Shown piece by piece: positions 1 to 7,878 of a stretch of DNA of 13,231 nucleotides. The position numbers were made by a program, and so were the translations under genes. Under the pieces are notes generated by a model. That model worked only from the letters and a program-made list of their open reading frames with translations, did no database searches and was not told where the DNA came from. How positions within the stretch are numbered: the stretch's first letter is position 1; every line of letters begins with the position of its first letter. The stretch comes from Archaeoglobaceae archaeon (lineage in GTDB: Archaea > Halobacteriota > Archaeoglobi > Archaeoglobales > Archaeoglobaceae), in contig JANXDJ010000034.1 of the NCBI GenBank assembly GCA_025059545.1, forward strand, positions 1 through 13,231, given 5' to 3'.

Positions 1-264
1 GAATTCTTCAAGGAGAACAATCTATATGCGATGGAAGAGATTGCGAGAAGACTTCTCGAGGCAAAAGAGAGAGGACTTTGGAAAGCGAATGAAGATAAGA
101 TAAACAGAATAAGGGAAGTTTATGGGGAAATAGATTGCATCCTTGAAGACACAATCGTTGGAGAAGTTCAGGGAGGGGCGGTGGAATTTTTATCCTCTGA
201 TGACGTTGAATACTGGAAAGAAAATATGAAAGAAGTTGATAAGGCTTTTAGGGTGATAAAATGA
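1..264 (+). CDS. cobN: CobN/BchH-type chelatase large subunit, C-terminal end only (first of two paralogs)
   Basis: This is the last 87 codons of a gene that begins before the window; the frame is open from base 1. Near the start it reads N-L-Y-A-M-E-E-I-A-R-R-L-L-E-A-K-E-R-G-L-W-K-A, the family's usual C-terminal helix. It aligns clearly with the end of the complete CobN at 1220-4723 ([21 protein letters not shown]). It is therefore a paralog lying two genes upstream of that one. After the shared block it carries about 33 further residues, rich in acidic and basic residues, that the second copy lacks. CobN/BchH proteins bind the tetrapyrrole and are the catalytic subunit of ATP-dependent cobalt or magnesium chelatases. 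The metal cannot be told from this fragment. The stop overlaps the next gene's start (ATGA), so the two are co-transcribed. A Met at base 31 is internal, not a start. Confidence 0.82.
   Translation, partial: EFFKENNLYAMEEIARRLLEAKERGLWKANEDKINRIREVYGEIDCILEDTIVGEVQGGAVEFLSSDDVEYWKENMKEVDKAFRVIK
252..264 (+). promoter_or_regulatory. Shine-Dalgarno plus stop/start coupling junction
   Basis: The 13-mer GGTGATAAAATGA contains a GGTGAT ribosome-binding site, 3 nt of spacer, the ATG of the binding-lipoprotein gene and the overlapping TGA stop of the upstream cobN. It fixes the ATG at 261 as the start and implies translational coupling. The identical 13 bases recur at 4711-4723 at the end of the second cobN. 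Confidence 0.7.
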
Positions 265-1214
265 GGTTTCTTGTGATTTTTATAATTCTTACAATTCTTT
301 TATTAGGATGCTCAGAAAAACCAGAAATTGAAGAGAACAGAGCTTTTAAGATTGTCGACATGTCTGGCAGAGAGGTTGAGTTCATTGAGAGTCCTAAAAA
401 AGCGGTCTTTCTTGCAGGAGAGTCTTGGATCTATGCTCTTGGAATAAAAGAAAAGGTTGTTGCAGTTTCAGACAACGCAAAGTTGAATCCAATAATTCTA
501 AAAATCGACCCTAAAATTTCTGAATTCCAAACAGTTGGAGACATGAATAGGATCAATGAAGAGGCAATCGTATCGCTCAATCCAGACGTAATTGTAGTCT
601 GGGATGAGCCTCCAGGATATAAGGAGAATGCAAAAAAGCTCGAAAGATTGGGGATACCGATTGTTAGAATAGGCTACATAAACGATTATCCAGAGGATAT
701 CTGTAAACAGGCAAAATTGCTTGGAAAGATCTTCAATGCGGAGAAAAGAGCAGAAGAGATTTGCAATTCAATAGAAAAGAGATGGAAGGAGATTTCTTCA
801 AAGCGGGAGGAAAGGGTTGAAGTCATATATTCGTTCACATCACCGACTTACATTGCCTGCTACAACAACTACGCTCTTTTCATCGAAGCGGTTGGAGGGA
901 AAATCGTTTATCCGAAAGAGTGCAACTCCACATGGATACACGTTAGTAAAGAGTGGATCGTAGAGGAGAATCCGCAGATTTGGATAATAAGCTACTTTGC
1001 GAAATACGATGAAAATGCAATCCTCAGAGATCCAGCTTTCAGCGATGTTGAAGCTGTAAAAAGAAATGCGGTTTATAAAGAATCTTTTAAGCCAATGCAG
1101 TTCTTGGAGCCTTATTTCTTACTAACTGTGCTTGAATACAGAAGTTGGATAGTTGGAGATGTAGATATGGGTAGAGAGGAGGAAGAGCTAATTAGAGCGA
1201 TATATTATCGGTGA
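261..1214 (+). CDS. ABC-transporter substrate-binding lipoprotein, cobalamin/iron-chelate (BtuF/FecB-like) family
   Basis: A 317-residue periplasmic-binding protein of the helical-backbone family (PF01497: BtuF, FhuD, FecB). Residues 1-17 are a lipoprotein signal: M-R-F, a hydrophobic core, then the lipobox L-L-L-G-C with the lipidated Cys at 17. A family-typical N-terminus follows (I-V-D-M-S-G-R-E-V-E). The first lobe has V-V-A-V-S-D and S-L-N-P-D-V-I-V-V-W, a long linking helix lies around residues 150-185, and the second lobe ends with A-V-K-R-N-A-V-Y, the usual near-C-terminal signature. It should capture a metal chelate or corrinoid outside the cell and hand it to a BtuCD-type permease/ATPase, neither of which is in the window. 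Lying between two cobN genes, it probably serves the chelatase pathway (inference). The ligand (cobalamin, other tetrapyrrole, iron or cobalt chelate) cannot be read from sequence. Start supported by GGTGAT 3 nt upstream. Confidence 0.85.
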   Translation: MRFLVIFIILTILLLGCSEKPEIEENRAFKIVDMSGREVEFIESPKKAVFLAGESWIYALGIKEKVVAVSDNAKLNPIILKIDPKISEFQTVGDMNRINEEAIVSLNPDVIVVWDEPPGYKENAKKLERLGIPIVRIGYINDYPEDICKQAKLLGKIFNAEKRAEEICNSIEKRWKEISSKREERVEVIYSFTSPTYIACYNNYALFIEAVGGKIVYPKECNSTWIHVSKEWIVEENPQIWIISYFAKYDENAILRDPAFSDVEAVKRNAVYKESFKPMQFLEPYFLLTVLEYRSWIVGDVDMGREEEELIRAIYYR

Positions 1215-1215
1215 T
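1210..1215 (+). promoter_or_regulatory. Shine-Dalgarno site that sets the cobN start at 1220
   Basis: GGTGAT lies 4 nt before the ATG at 1220. The alternative in-frame GTG at 1211 falls inside this site and has no ribosome-binding site of its own. Starting at 1220 gives an N-terminus M-K-I-L-L-V-S-T, which begins directly with the first beta-strand of the fold. Confidence 0.6.
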
Positions 1216-1219
1216 TTTT

Positions 1220-4200
1220 ATGAAAATACTGTTAGTCTCAACGATCGCAAACAAAAGCCTAAAAAGTGCGATCGAATCCGTGAGAGACTTTTGCGAGATC
1301 GAACTCGTGTATTCCTATGAGCTACATAAATTTACAAAAGAAAATCTTCAGAAATTGGTAGATGATTCAGACTTAATTTTACTTGATGTCCGAGGGGATC
1401 CGGGATTACTGAAGGAGATCGATTTTGGAGACAAAGATGTTATCGTGTTAGTAGGAGGAAGCACTTTGATGTCCAAAGCTAAACTTGGGAAATTCAGAAT
1501 GCCTGCAAGAGTGATCTCAGAAGTTTCAAAACCAGAAACTATAAAGAGAAGGATAGAAATAATACAAAAAACGATTGAAACCTTGGGAAAAATTCTACCG
1601 TTTGGAACTTTCAAAGATGCAAAAGATTACGTCAAAACACTTCGTTACTGGGCTAATGCAGGTTTTGAGAATTACAGAAACATGTTTCTCCATCTTTGCA
1701 AAGTTAAAGGATTCGATTTAATGGTTGAAGAGCCCTCAGAGTTTCCAGACTATGGATTTTATCATCCGAAATTTGGTTTCAACTTTAAGCCAAAATACGA
1801 TCCAAAAAAGCCCTCGGTCGGGATCCTCTTCTATGGTGGAATGCACTTTGAAAACTGTCTTAAAACGCTTGAATTGCTCTTGGAAAAATTCTCCAGTTAT
1901 AACGTTTTTCCAGTTTTCAGTGAGGGAATTTTGAATCTGAAAGCTTTAGAAATGCTTTTTGAAGTTTGTGAAGTTGATGCAATCATAAGTATGCTCTGGT
2001 TCCAATTGAACGGCGGTCCAATGGGAGGTGATCCAAGAAAAACGATTGAAATGCTAAAGAATAGAAAAACCAAGCTCTTTACACCAGCTATGATGTTCAA
2101 CCAGAAGTTGGATAACTGGAAAAAAGATGAGAGAGGATTAAATCCGATAAATCTGCTTTGCAGTGTTACATTGCCAGAAATAGATGGGGCAGTTGAGCCT
2201 CTGCCGATTTGCGGTGTTGAAAATGAAGAGGTTGTTCCAATTTTAGAAAGAGTTGAGAAATTTGCAGAACGGGTTAAAAAATGGGTTGAGTTGAAGAGAA
2301 AGTCAAATGAGGATAAGAGAATAGCGTTCGTAATTTATAACTATCCACCTGGAGAGGAAAATCTGGGAAAATCCGCCTATTTCGACACCTTCAAAAGCTT
2401 AGAGGTAATTCTGAAGGACTTGAAAAATAGAGGTTATTTTGTTAATGAAGTGGAAGTTGAAAAGCTTCTTTTATCAAAAAATCTATTTAACCCAAAGTAT
2501 TTGCCTGAAAAAATGATTGAATGCCCAAGAATGAGTGTCAGCGATTACTTGTCCTTTTTCAATGAACTTGCAGAAAATTTGAGGAAAGAAGTCATAGATG
2601 CATTCGGAGAACCGCCTGGAGATCTAATGGTCGATGAGGAGGGTATTTTGATACCTGCGGTAAACATTGGTAATGTTGCAATAGTCGTTCAGCCTGTAAG
2701 GAGAGATCTGAAGTGGGACGAGATTCATTCAACTGTCCACGACAAAACAAAGCCACCTCATCATCAATACCTCGCAACATACTTCTGGATCCAGAAGGTT
2801 TTTAGAGCTGATGCGGTGATACATCTCGGAACACATGGAACTGCGGAATTCATGAAGGGTAAGGAAGCGGGATTGAGCTCAAATTGTTATCCAGATCTTT
2901 TGATTGGCACATTGCCGAACATCTACGTTTACCATGTGGTAAACACCTCAGAAGCAACAATAGCGAAGAGAAGACTTTATTCCACACTTATAAGCTACAA
3001 CTCACCGCCTTATACCTTTTCAGGACTTTACGAGGATTATTTGAAACTTGAAGATCTAATAGAAGAATTTAGAGAAGCCCTTGGCAAAGATCCTGCAAGA
3101 GCTGAAGCTGTGAAGAGAAAAGCTATCGAAGTTGCTAAAAAACTCAATCTTGGAGAGAATCTTGAAGAAATTGAATTAAAGCTTTATGAGTTTAAGCGAT
3201 CTATAATTCCAAAGGGATTGCATGTTCTTGGTGAGAAATACTCCGAAAAAGAGCTTAAAGAGTTTATGCTCGCTATTTCAATTAGAAAAATTTCAAAAAT
3301 GCTTGCAGAAAAGAGGGGGGAAATTTTTGAAGAACTCGATTTGAGAAAAAGAAAATTGTTAGAAAAAGAAGCTGAGAAGATCGTTGAGGAATTTTTCTCG
3401 GGCAAGTGCAGGAGAGAGTTCAGAGAAATTCTCGAAAATAACTTCGAGATTTCAAAGAGATTCATAGACAATTCCTTGGAAATTGAAAATCTTATCCAAG
3501 CCTTAGATGGAAGATATATAGAACCATCTACTGGAGGAGATGTTATAAGAAATCCCGAAGCTCTGCCAACTGGAAGAAACATTTATCAATTCGATCCTTT
3601 AAAAGTTCCAACGGAGGGAGCGGTTGAAAGGGGAAAAAGAATAGCTGAAGAAACTTTAAGAAGATTTTACGAAAAGAATCATAGGTATCCTGAAAGCATT
3701 GCTGTGGTTCTTTGGGGTTTTGAAACCGCTCAAAGCTATGGCGAAACGGTGGCACAGATCTTTGAGTATCTCGGTGTTGAAATTGTTCACAAAACACCCT
3801 GGGAGAAGGAGCTGAGAATTAAGAGTCTCGAAGAGCTCAAGAGACCGCGAATAGACGTTATAGTTACAATTTGTGGATTTTTCAGGGATATGTTTCCAAA
3901 TGTTGTCGAATTGATCGATAAAACAATAAAAATAGTCTCTGAGCTAAATGAGCCAGAAAATATGAATTTTGTAAAAAAGCATGCAAAAGAGGTTGGAACA
4001 ACTCTAAGAATTTTCGGTCCGAGGTCTACTGAATACGGAACGAGAATGATCCAGCTTGTAGAAGATAGTGCATGGAATTCTGAAGAGGATTTGGCTGATG
4101 CCTACTTAAGCTCAATGTGCTTCGCATATGGAAAAGAATTTCACGGTTTCAAGGCTAAAGAAGAATTTAGAAGTTTGTTAAAAACTGTTGAGCTGATTTC

Positions 4201-4723
4201 ACAAGTTAGAAGTAGCAATGATTACGAGATAACAGACTTAGATCACTACTACGAGTTTTTCGGGGGAATTTCAAAGACCGTTGAACTTTTAAAAGGTAAA
4301 AAGCCTGAAATGCTCATTGCAGATTCTACCAAAGATGACGTAAAAGTTGAAAGCATTGGTGAGGCGATTGAAAGAGGGAGTGTGACGAGAAATTTGAACC
4401 CCCTCTGGATTGAAGAGATGCTCAAGCATGGCTTTTTGGGTGTGCAGAAGATCGCAGACAGAGTTGAGAATCTTCTTGGATTATCTGCAACAACTGGCTC
4501 AGTTGAGAATTGGATCTGGGACAAAGTTGCGGAAAGATTTGTGCTTGACGAGAAAATGTTCAGGAGATTGAAAGAATTGAATACTTATGCAACACTCGAA
4601 ATACTCGAAAGATTGCTTGAAGCAGAAAAAAGAGGTTATTGGAAAGCAAGTGACGAAGTTAAAAAAGAAATTGAGGAAAAGTTCTTAGATCTGGATGGAA
4701 TTCTTGAGGAGGTGATAAAATGA
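1220..4723 (+). CDS. cobN: CobN/BchH-type ATP-dependent metal chelatase large subunit (second paralog, complete)
   Basis: About 1167 residues, within the usual size of CobN (PF02514). Signatures seen in order: an N-terminal M-K-I-L-L-V-S-T strand; the chelatase motif H-L-G-T-H-G-T-A-E at residues 535-543, followed by K-G-K-E-A-G-L-S and [30 protein letters not shown] near 771-788; [11 protein letters not shown] and [17 protein letters not shown]; and [12 protein letters not shown] near the C-terminus. This subunit binds the tetrapyrrole and metal; a ChlI/ChlD-type AAA+ motor powers insertion, and that motor is the next gene, overlapping by 4 bp. Cobalt insertion into a corrinoid is the textbook role of CobN. 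In anaerobic archaea cobalt and nickel are normally inserted by small CbiX/CfbA chelatases, so the substrate here is uncertain. Start chosen at ATG 1220 because of the GGTGAT at 1210; GTG 1211 is the alternative. Confidence 0.9.
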   Translation: MKILLVSTIANKSLKSAIESVRDFCEIELVYSYELHKFTKENLQKLVDDSDLILLDVRGDPGLLKEIDFGDKDVIVLVGGSTLMSKAKLGKFRMPARVISEVSKPETIKRRIEIIQKTIETLGKILPFGTFKDAKDYVKTLRYWANAGFENYRNMFLHLCKVKGFDLMVEEPSEFPDYGFYHPKFGFNFKPKYDPKKPSVGILFYGGMHFENCLKTLELLLEKFSSYNVFPVFSEGILNLKALEMLFEVCEVDAIISMLWFQLNGGPMGGDPRKTIEMLKNRKTKLFTPAMMFNQKLDNWKKDERGLNPINLLCSVTLPEIDGAVEPLPICGVENEEVVPILERVEKFAERVKKWVELKRKSNEDKRIAFVIYNYPPGEENLGKSAYFDTFKSLEVILKDLKNRGYFVNEVEVEKLLLSKNLFNPKYLPEKMIECPRMSVSDYLSFFNELAENLRKEVIDAFGEPPGDLMVDEEGILIPAVNIGNVAIVVQPVRRDLKWDEIHSTVHDKTKPPHHQYLATYFWIQKVFRADAVIHLGTHGTAEFMKGKEAGLSSNCYPDLLIGTLPNIYVYHVVNTSEATIAKRRLYSTLISYNSPPYTFSGLYEDYLKLEDLIEEFREALGKDPARAEAVKRKAIEVAKKLNLGENLEEIELKLYEFKRSIIPKGLHVLGEKYSEKELKEFMLAISIRKISKMLAEKRGEIFEELDLRKRKLLEKEAEKIVEEFFSGKCRREFREILENNFEISKRFIDNSLEIENLIQALDGRYIEPSTGGDVIRNPEALPTGRNIYQFDPLKVPTEGAVERGKRIAEETLRRFYEKNHRYPESIAVVLWGFETAQSYGETVAQIFEYLGVEIVHKTPWEKELRIKSLEELKRPRIDVIVTICGFFRDMFPNVVELIDKTIKIVSELNEPENMNFVKKHAKEVGTTLRIFGPRSTEYGTRMIQLVEDSAWNSEEDLADAYLSSMCFAYGKEFHGFKAKEEFRSLLKTVELISQVRSSNDYEITDLDHYYEFFGGISKTVELLKGKKPEMLIADSTKDDVKVESIGEAIERGSVTRNLNPLWIEEMLKHGFLGVQKIADRVENLLGLSATTGSVENWIWDKVAERFVLDEKMFRRLKELNTYATLEILERLLEAEKRGYWKASDEVKKEIEEKFLDLDGILEEVIK
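4708..4716 (+). promoter_or_regulatory. Full-length Shine-Dalgarno site before the ChlI/ChlD fusion gene
   Basis: GGAGGTGAT, a full nine-base match to the archaeal 16S anti-Shine-Dalgarno, ends 3 nt before ATG 4720. It lies inside the last codons of cobN (…V-I-K-stop). It is the strongest such site in the window and suggests that the motor subunit is translated efficiently and in coupling with cobN. Confidence 0.7.
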
Positions 4724-6579
4724 AGCTCTTCCCATTTTCAGCAATAGTTGGGCAAGAAAAAGCTAAGCTTGCTTTAATCTGCAACGCAATAGATCCAACG
4801 ATAGGCGGCGTTCTGCTGAGCGGTGATAAGGGAACAGGAAAATCGACAATGGTTAGAGCATTTTCTCAAGTTTTGCCAGAGATCGAAATTGTTGAAGGTT
4901 GTGCATTCAACTGCAATCCTTACAACTTTGCAGAGATGTGCGATAATTGCAGAGAGAAAGCAGAGAAAGGAGAAACAGAAATTGCAAAAAGAAAGATGAG
5001 AGTTATAGATCTTCCACTCAGCGTAACCCTCGACAGGCTTGTAGGAACAATAGACATAAATAGAGCCTTAAAAGAGGGGATAAGAGCATTGCAACCCGGA
5101 ATTTTGGCTGAAGCTAACAGAAACATTCTATATATCGACGAAGTAAATTTGCTGGAAGACTACATTGCAGACGTTCTGCTCGACTCTGCTGCGATGGGTT
5201 GGAACTTTGTTGAAAGAGAAGGGATCTCGCTGAAGCATCCGAGCAAGTTCATACTCGTAGGATCAATGAATCCTGAAGAGGGTGAGCTAAGACCGCAACT
5301 TTTAGACAGATTTGGAATGTTCGTAGTGATCGAAGCATCGAATAACGCTGAAGAAAGAATGGAGATCGTGAAAAGAGTAACCGAATTTCAGATGGATCCA
5401 CAGAAATTCTATGAAAAGTTTAGAAAACAGGATGAAAAGCTTAGAAACGCGATTATGAATGCTAAAACAATACTAAATGGAGTGAAGATCGATGAAGAAC
5501 TTTTGAAACTTCTCGTTGAAACGATCATCCAAATGGGGATTAAAACTCATAGAGCGGAGATAACTACTGTTAAATCCGCCAAAGCGATTGCAGCATTCGA
5601 AGGAAGAAAGAAAGTTAGTCTTGAAGATCTCAATAGGGCAATGGAGTTAACCTTGCCACATCGAATTAGATCAAGACCATTCCAGAAACCAAAAATCCCC
5701 CAGAGCTTGCCAAAAATGCAAGACCAAAAAGCTGAAGACAATAATTTAAGCAGTGAGATGAGAAGAGGGGAAGAGAAAGAAAGCGATAGCAATGAAGCAA
5801 TAGGCAGTTCGGATATAAAATTCGATCCAATTGACATCGAGATGGAGAAGTCTGTTCAGAGAGAAGAGAAAAAGCATTTTGGAGGCAGAAATTCACGAGA
5901 CTGCAAAGTAACGCTTATCGGAAAACCAATAGGAATACCAATTTCCTACATGATGCCGTTGAAAGGATCTACGGACATAAACTTTTTCGCAACTCTAAAT
6001 TCTGCAATGCTTCGAGGTCATCCAATAGAGGTTGGCGATGAAGATCTACGAATAAACATTAGGAGAGCAAGAGCACCAAAGCTTACCGCAATAATCCTCG
6101 ACTCAAGCGGGAGCATGTCTTTGCAGAAAAGAATCAGTATTGCGAAGGGAATTGCGAAAAAGATCGTTGAAAGCTCTTATCAGCGAAGAAACCTTCTTTC
6201 TCTGATCGTTTTTAAGGGAAACGAAGCGAATGTGTTGGTGAATCCAACAAGAAGATACGAAGATGTTTTCGATGCAATCGATAACCTTCCAACTGGAGGT
6301 AAAACTCCTCTGCCTTCCGCATTGTTCAAACTGTTTTCAATGGCTAAAGCGATGAGTATGAAGAATATGAATGTGCATGGGATACTGATCACCGACGGAA
6401 AAGCGAATGTCCCCCTTTTTAATAAAGTCGAGGAGGATCTTGTAAAGATCTGCAGTTTTCTCACAAAGCTAGGCGTTAAACTCGAAATTTATGATACGAG
6501 AACAAAAGCTTTTGATCCATCGCCGAGCTATATTGAATTAATTTCGCAACTTACAAATGCAGAAGTTTTGAGGTACTGA
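4720..6579 (+). CDS. Fused ChlI/ChlD-type chelatase motor: AAA+ ATPase plus von Willebrand A domain
   Basis: 619 residues. The N-terminal half is a magnesium-chelatase-type AAA+ ATPase: Walker A G-D-K-G-T-G-K-S at 35-42 and Walker B I-L-Y-I-D-E-V-N at 136-143 (D140, E141), then P-Q-L-L-D-R-F-G-M sensor sequence. Between the Walker motifs are four cysteines (C61, C65, C74, C77; C-x3-C-x8-C-x2-C) that could bind zinc or an Fe-S cluster. A charged, Pro-rich, low-complexity linker runs at about residues 325-390. The C-terminal third is a vWA domain with an intact MIDAS: D461-x-S463-x-S465, T529 and D559. This combines the ATPase (ChlI) and adaptor (ChlD) roles in one chain, as in bacterial and archaeal BchD-like proteins. 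It should form a ring that drives the CobN subunit encoded just upstream (4-bp overlap). Only one motor gene is seen for the two cobN genes; whether it serves both is inference. Confidence 0.9.
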   Translation: MKLFPFSAIVGQEKAKLALICNAIDPTIGGVLLSGDKGTGKSTMVRAFSQVLPEIEIVEGCAFNCNPYNFAEMCDNCREKAEKGETEIAKRKMRVIDLPLSVTLDRLVGTIDINRALKEGIRALQPGILAEANRNILYIDEVNLLEDYIADVLLDSAAMGWNFVEREGISLKHPSKFILVGSMNPEEGELRPQLLDRFGMFVVIEASNNAEERMEIVKRVTEFQMDPQKFYEKFRKQDEKLRNAIMNAKTILNGVKIDEELLKLLVETIIQMGIKTHRAEITTVKSAKAIAAFEGRKKVSLEDLNRAMELTLPHRIRSRPFQKPKIPQSLPKMQDQKAEDNNLSSEMRRGEEKESDSNEAIGSSDIKFDPIDIEMEKSVQREEKKHFGGRNSRDCKVTLIGKPIGIPISYMMPLKGSTDINFFATLNSAMLRGHPIEVGDEDLRINIRRARAPKLTAIILDSSGSMSLQKRISIAKGIAKKIVESSYQRRNLLSLIVFKGNEANVLVNPTRRYEDVFDAIDNLPTGGKTPLPSALFKLFSMAKAMSMKNMNVHGILITDGKANVPLFNKVEEDLVKICSFLTKLGVKLEIYDTRTKAFDPSPSYIELISQLTNAEVLRY

Positions 6580-6580
6580 A

Positions 6581-7519
6581 GTGGAACCACTGAACATATT
6601 ATACTCAATAGCCACGATGGCTATCGCATGCTTTCTTGGTGTTTTCTTAGCCAGTCTAATACTCGAGTTTGGCTTTGCAAGAGTGATTTCGAGACCATTG
6701 GCTCCACTGATGAGATCTGCAAACCTACCTGAGATCTTCTCGATCCCTGCGATAATCTCTACAATTGACGTCCGTGGAGGCTTAAGCATCGTTGGCTCCT
6801 TGAAGGAGAAGAACGGAATTGATGACTCAACTGTCATAGCATACAAGCTTGTAACTCGCCCATTTTCAACCGTTTTCTTTCTATTCCGCTATTATCTACC
6901 AGTTTCACTTGCTGCTCTCGGTTTTTTTGTGGGATCAGCTTACATAGCTTTGAGTTTCGCCTCGGCTCTCATATGCATGCTTATAGGTATAGTCTATGGA
7001 AGATTGAGGGTTAAGAGGGCAGAAATAAGCTTGGAATTGCCTAAAAATTCGAAAAACAGGAATGATGTGCTAAAGTCATCATTTAATTCCGCAATAGACA
7101 TGACTAAGAAAGTTGTTTTGAGATATGTAGTCATTACAGTGATCATTACGCTCCTACTATTAGCAGGTTTCTTCGATCTCGTTTCTGAACGCTTAGACAT
7201 TTACACAAAGCAATTTGGCTTCTCTTCAAACTTCGCTGCACTTATTTCAATCCATATATTCAGTCCAATGTCTTCTGTGCTCACTGCAGGCGAATTTTTA
7301 AGAAACGGACTTATAAGCGTTAGGGAATGCCTAATCGCACTTCTTGTAGGCAGATTTCTATTCATCGCCATTATGGATTATCCAAGACATTCTTTGCCAT
7401 TCTACGCTTCGATTTTCCCAATAAAGCTTGCTTCAAAGCTTGTGCTTGCTGGAATTGCAGTAAACGCAGTTGCAACACCTATCTTGATTTTGCTCGTTCT
7501 TCTGGTATTCCCATTCTAA
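6581..7519 (+). CDS. Gate (nucleoside-recognition) domain integral membrane protein
   Basis: 312 residues, strongly hydrophobic, with probable membrane spans around 5-32, 85-110, 110-140, 178-203, 215-235, 245-265 and 282-312. The pattern of two similar halves, each with a small-residue-rich loop (S-I-P-A-I-I-S-T-I-D-V-R-G-G; S-I-H-I-F-S-P-M-S-S-V), resembles the Gate/nucleoside-recognition domain family (PF07670), members of which are found in nucleoside carriers, FeoB and SpmA/B. Start is GTG 6581, 1 nt after the upstream stop, with GAGGT 6 nt before it. As last gene of the chelatase operon it may move metal ion, tetrapyrrole or product across the membrane, but neither substrate nor direction is visible. 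From memory, similar proteins lie near iron/cobalamin ABC genes in methanogens; this would need a search. Its last 41 bases overlap the 3' end of the opposite-strand VKOR gene. Confidence 0.62.
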   Translation: MEPLNILYSIATMAIACFLGVFLASLILEFGFARVISRPLAPLMRSANLPEIFSIPAIISTIDVRGGLSIVGSLKEKNGIDDSTVIAYKLVTRPFSTVFFLFRYYLPVSLAALGFFVGSAYIALSFASALICMLIGIVYGRLRVKRAEISLELPKNSKNRNDVLKSSFNSAIDMTKKVVLRYVVITVIITLLLLAGFFDLVSERLDIYTKQFGFSSNFAALISIHIFSPMSSVLTAGEFLRNGLISVRECLIALLVGRFLFIAIMDYPRHSLPFYASIFPIKLASKLVLAGIAVNAVATPILILLVLLVFPF

Positions 7520-7871
7520 AAGATAGTCCAACGAGAATTAGTCCAGTTGCATGGGCAAGATAGCAGTAAGGACAGAAATAGCCGATTAAAATTGAATAGC
7601 CAAAAAGAAAGATAACTCCGAGAACTCCAGAGATCTGCCAGATTTTCAGTATGATTTTATTACTTCGAACGTATAGCAGAAATAATCCAGCTAAAAACCA
7701 AATTAGACCAAAAAATGGAAGAATAAAGCTTGGAAAAGGCATATTTGGTGGCAAACATGAATTAACGGGACAATAAGGTAGTGTGTAGAGTAAATAATGC
7801 TCGTAAAGCAAATATGCCGAATCTGCAATCCCGAGAACGAATAAAGGAGCTAAGATTAGCTTTAGGTTCAT
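7479..7871 (-). CDS. VKOR-family disulfide-bond-forming membrane protein
   Basis: 130 residues from ATG 7871; a GTG at 7889 would add six residues and overlap the upstream stop by 11 nt. Neither start has a clear Shine-Dalgarno site. The chain has four or five hydrophobic spans. Numbering from the ATG, it has a loop cysteine pair C-P-V-N-S-C (C34, C39) after the first span and a membrane-edge C-P-Y-C motif (C100, C103) in F-C-P-Y-C-Y-L-A-H-A. Two loop cysteines plus a CxxC are the four catalytic residues of vitamin K epoxide reductase homologs, which oxidise thiols to disulfides and pass electrons to quinone. No thioredoxin domain is fused, so a separate partner would be needed. It is the third gene of the glpA-led operon, 7 nt after the FAD-protein gene by this start, an unusual place for it. 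The conserved Ser/Thr and the quinone site were not verified. Confidence 0.75.
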   Translation of the reverse strand: MNLKLILAPLFVLGIADSAYLLYEHYLLYTLPYCPVNSCLPPNMPFPSFILPFFGLIWFLAGLFLLYVRSNKIILKIWQISGVLGVIFLFGYSILIGYFCPYCYLAHATGLILVGLSFRMGIPEERAKSR

Positions 7872-7878
7872 GCTGAGA

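Noticed and set aside
1..6. GAATTC at the first bases, as if a cloning junction.
   Set aside because: The CobN-like reading frame runs through it (E-F-F-K-E-N) and aligns with the second paralog just after, so it is native sequence.
1211..1213. GTG as the start of the complete cobN.
   Set aside because: It lies inside the GGTGAT that best serves ATG 1220 and would add only three residues.
3184..3582. Minus-strand open frame of 132 codons opposite cobN.
   Set aside because: It has a low-complexity Ser/Phe/Leu/Ile-rich composition typical of the antisense of Lys/Glu-rich coding DNA, with no recognisable motif. The plus-strand frame is a clear CobN.
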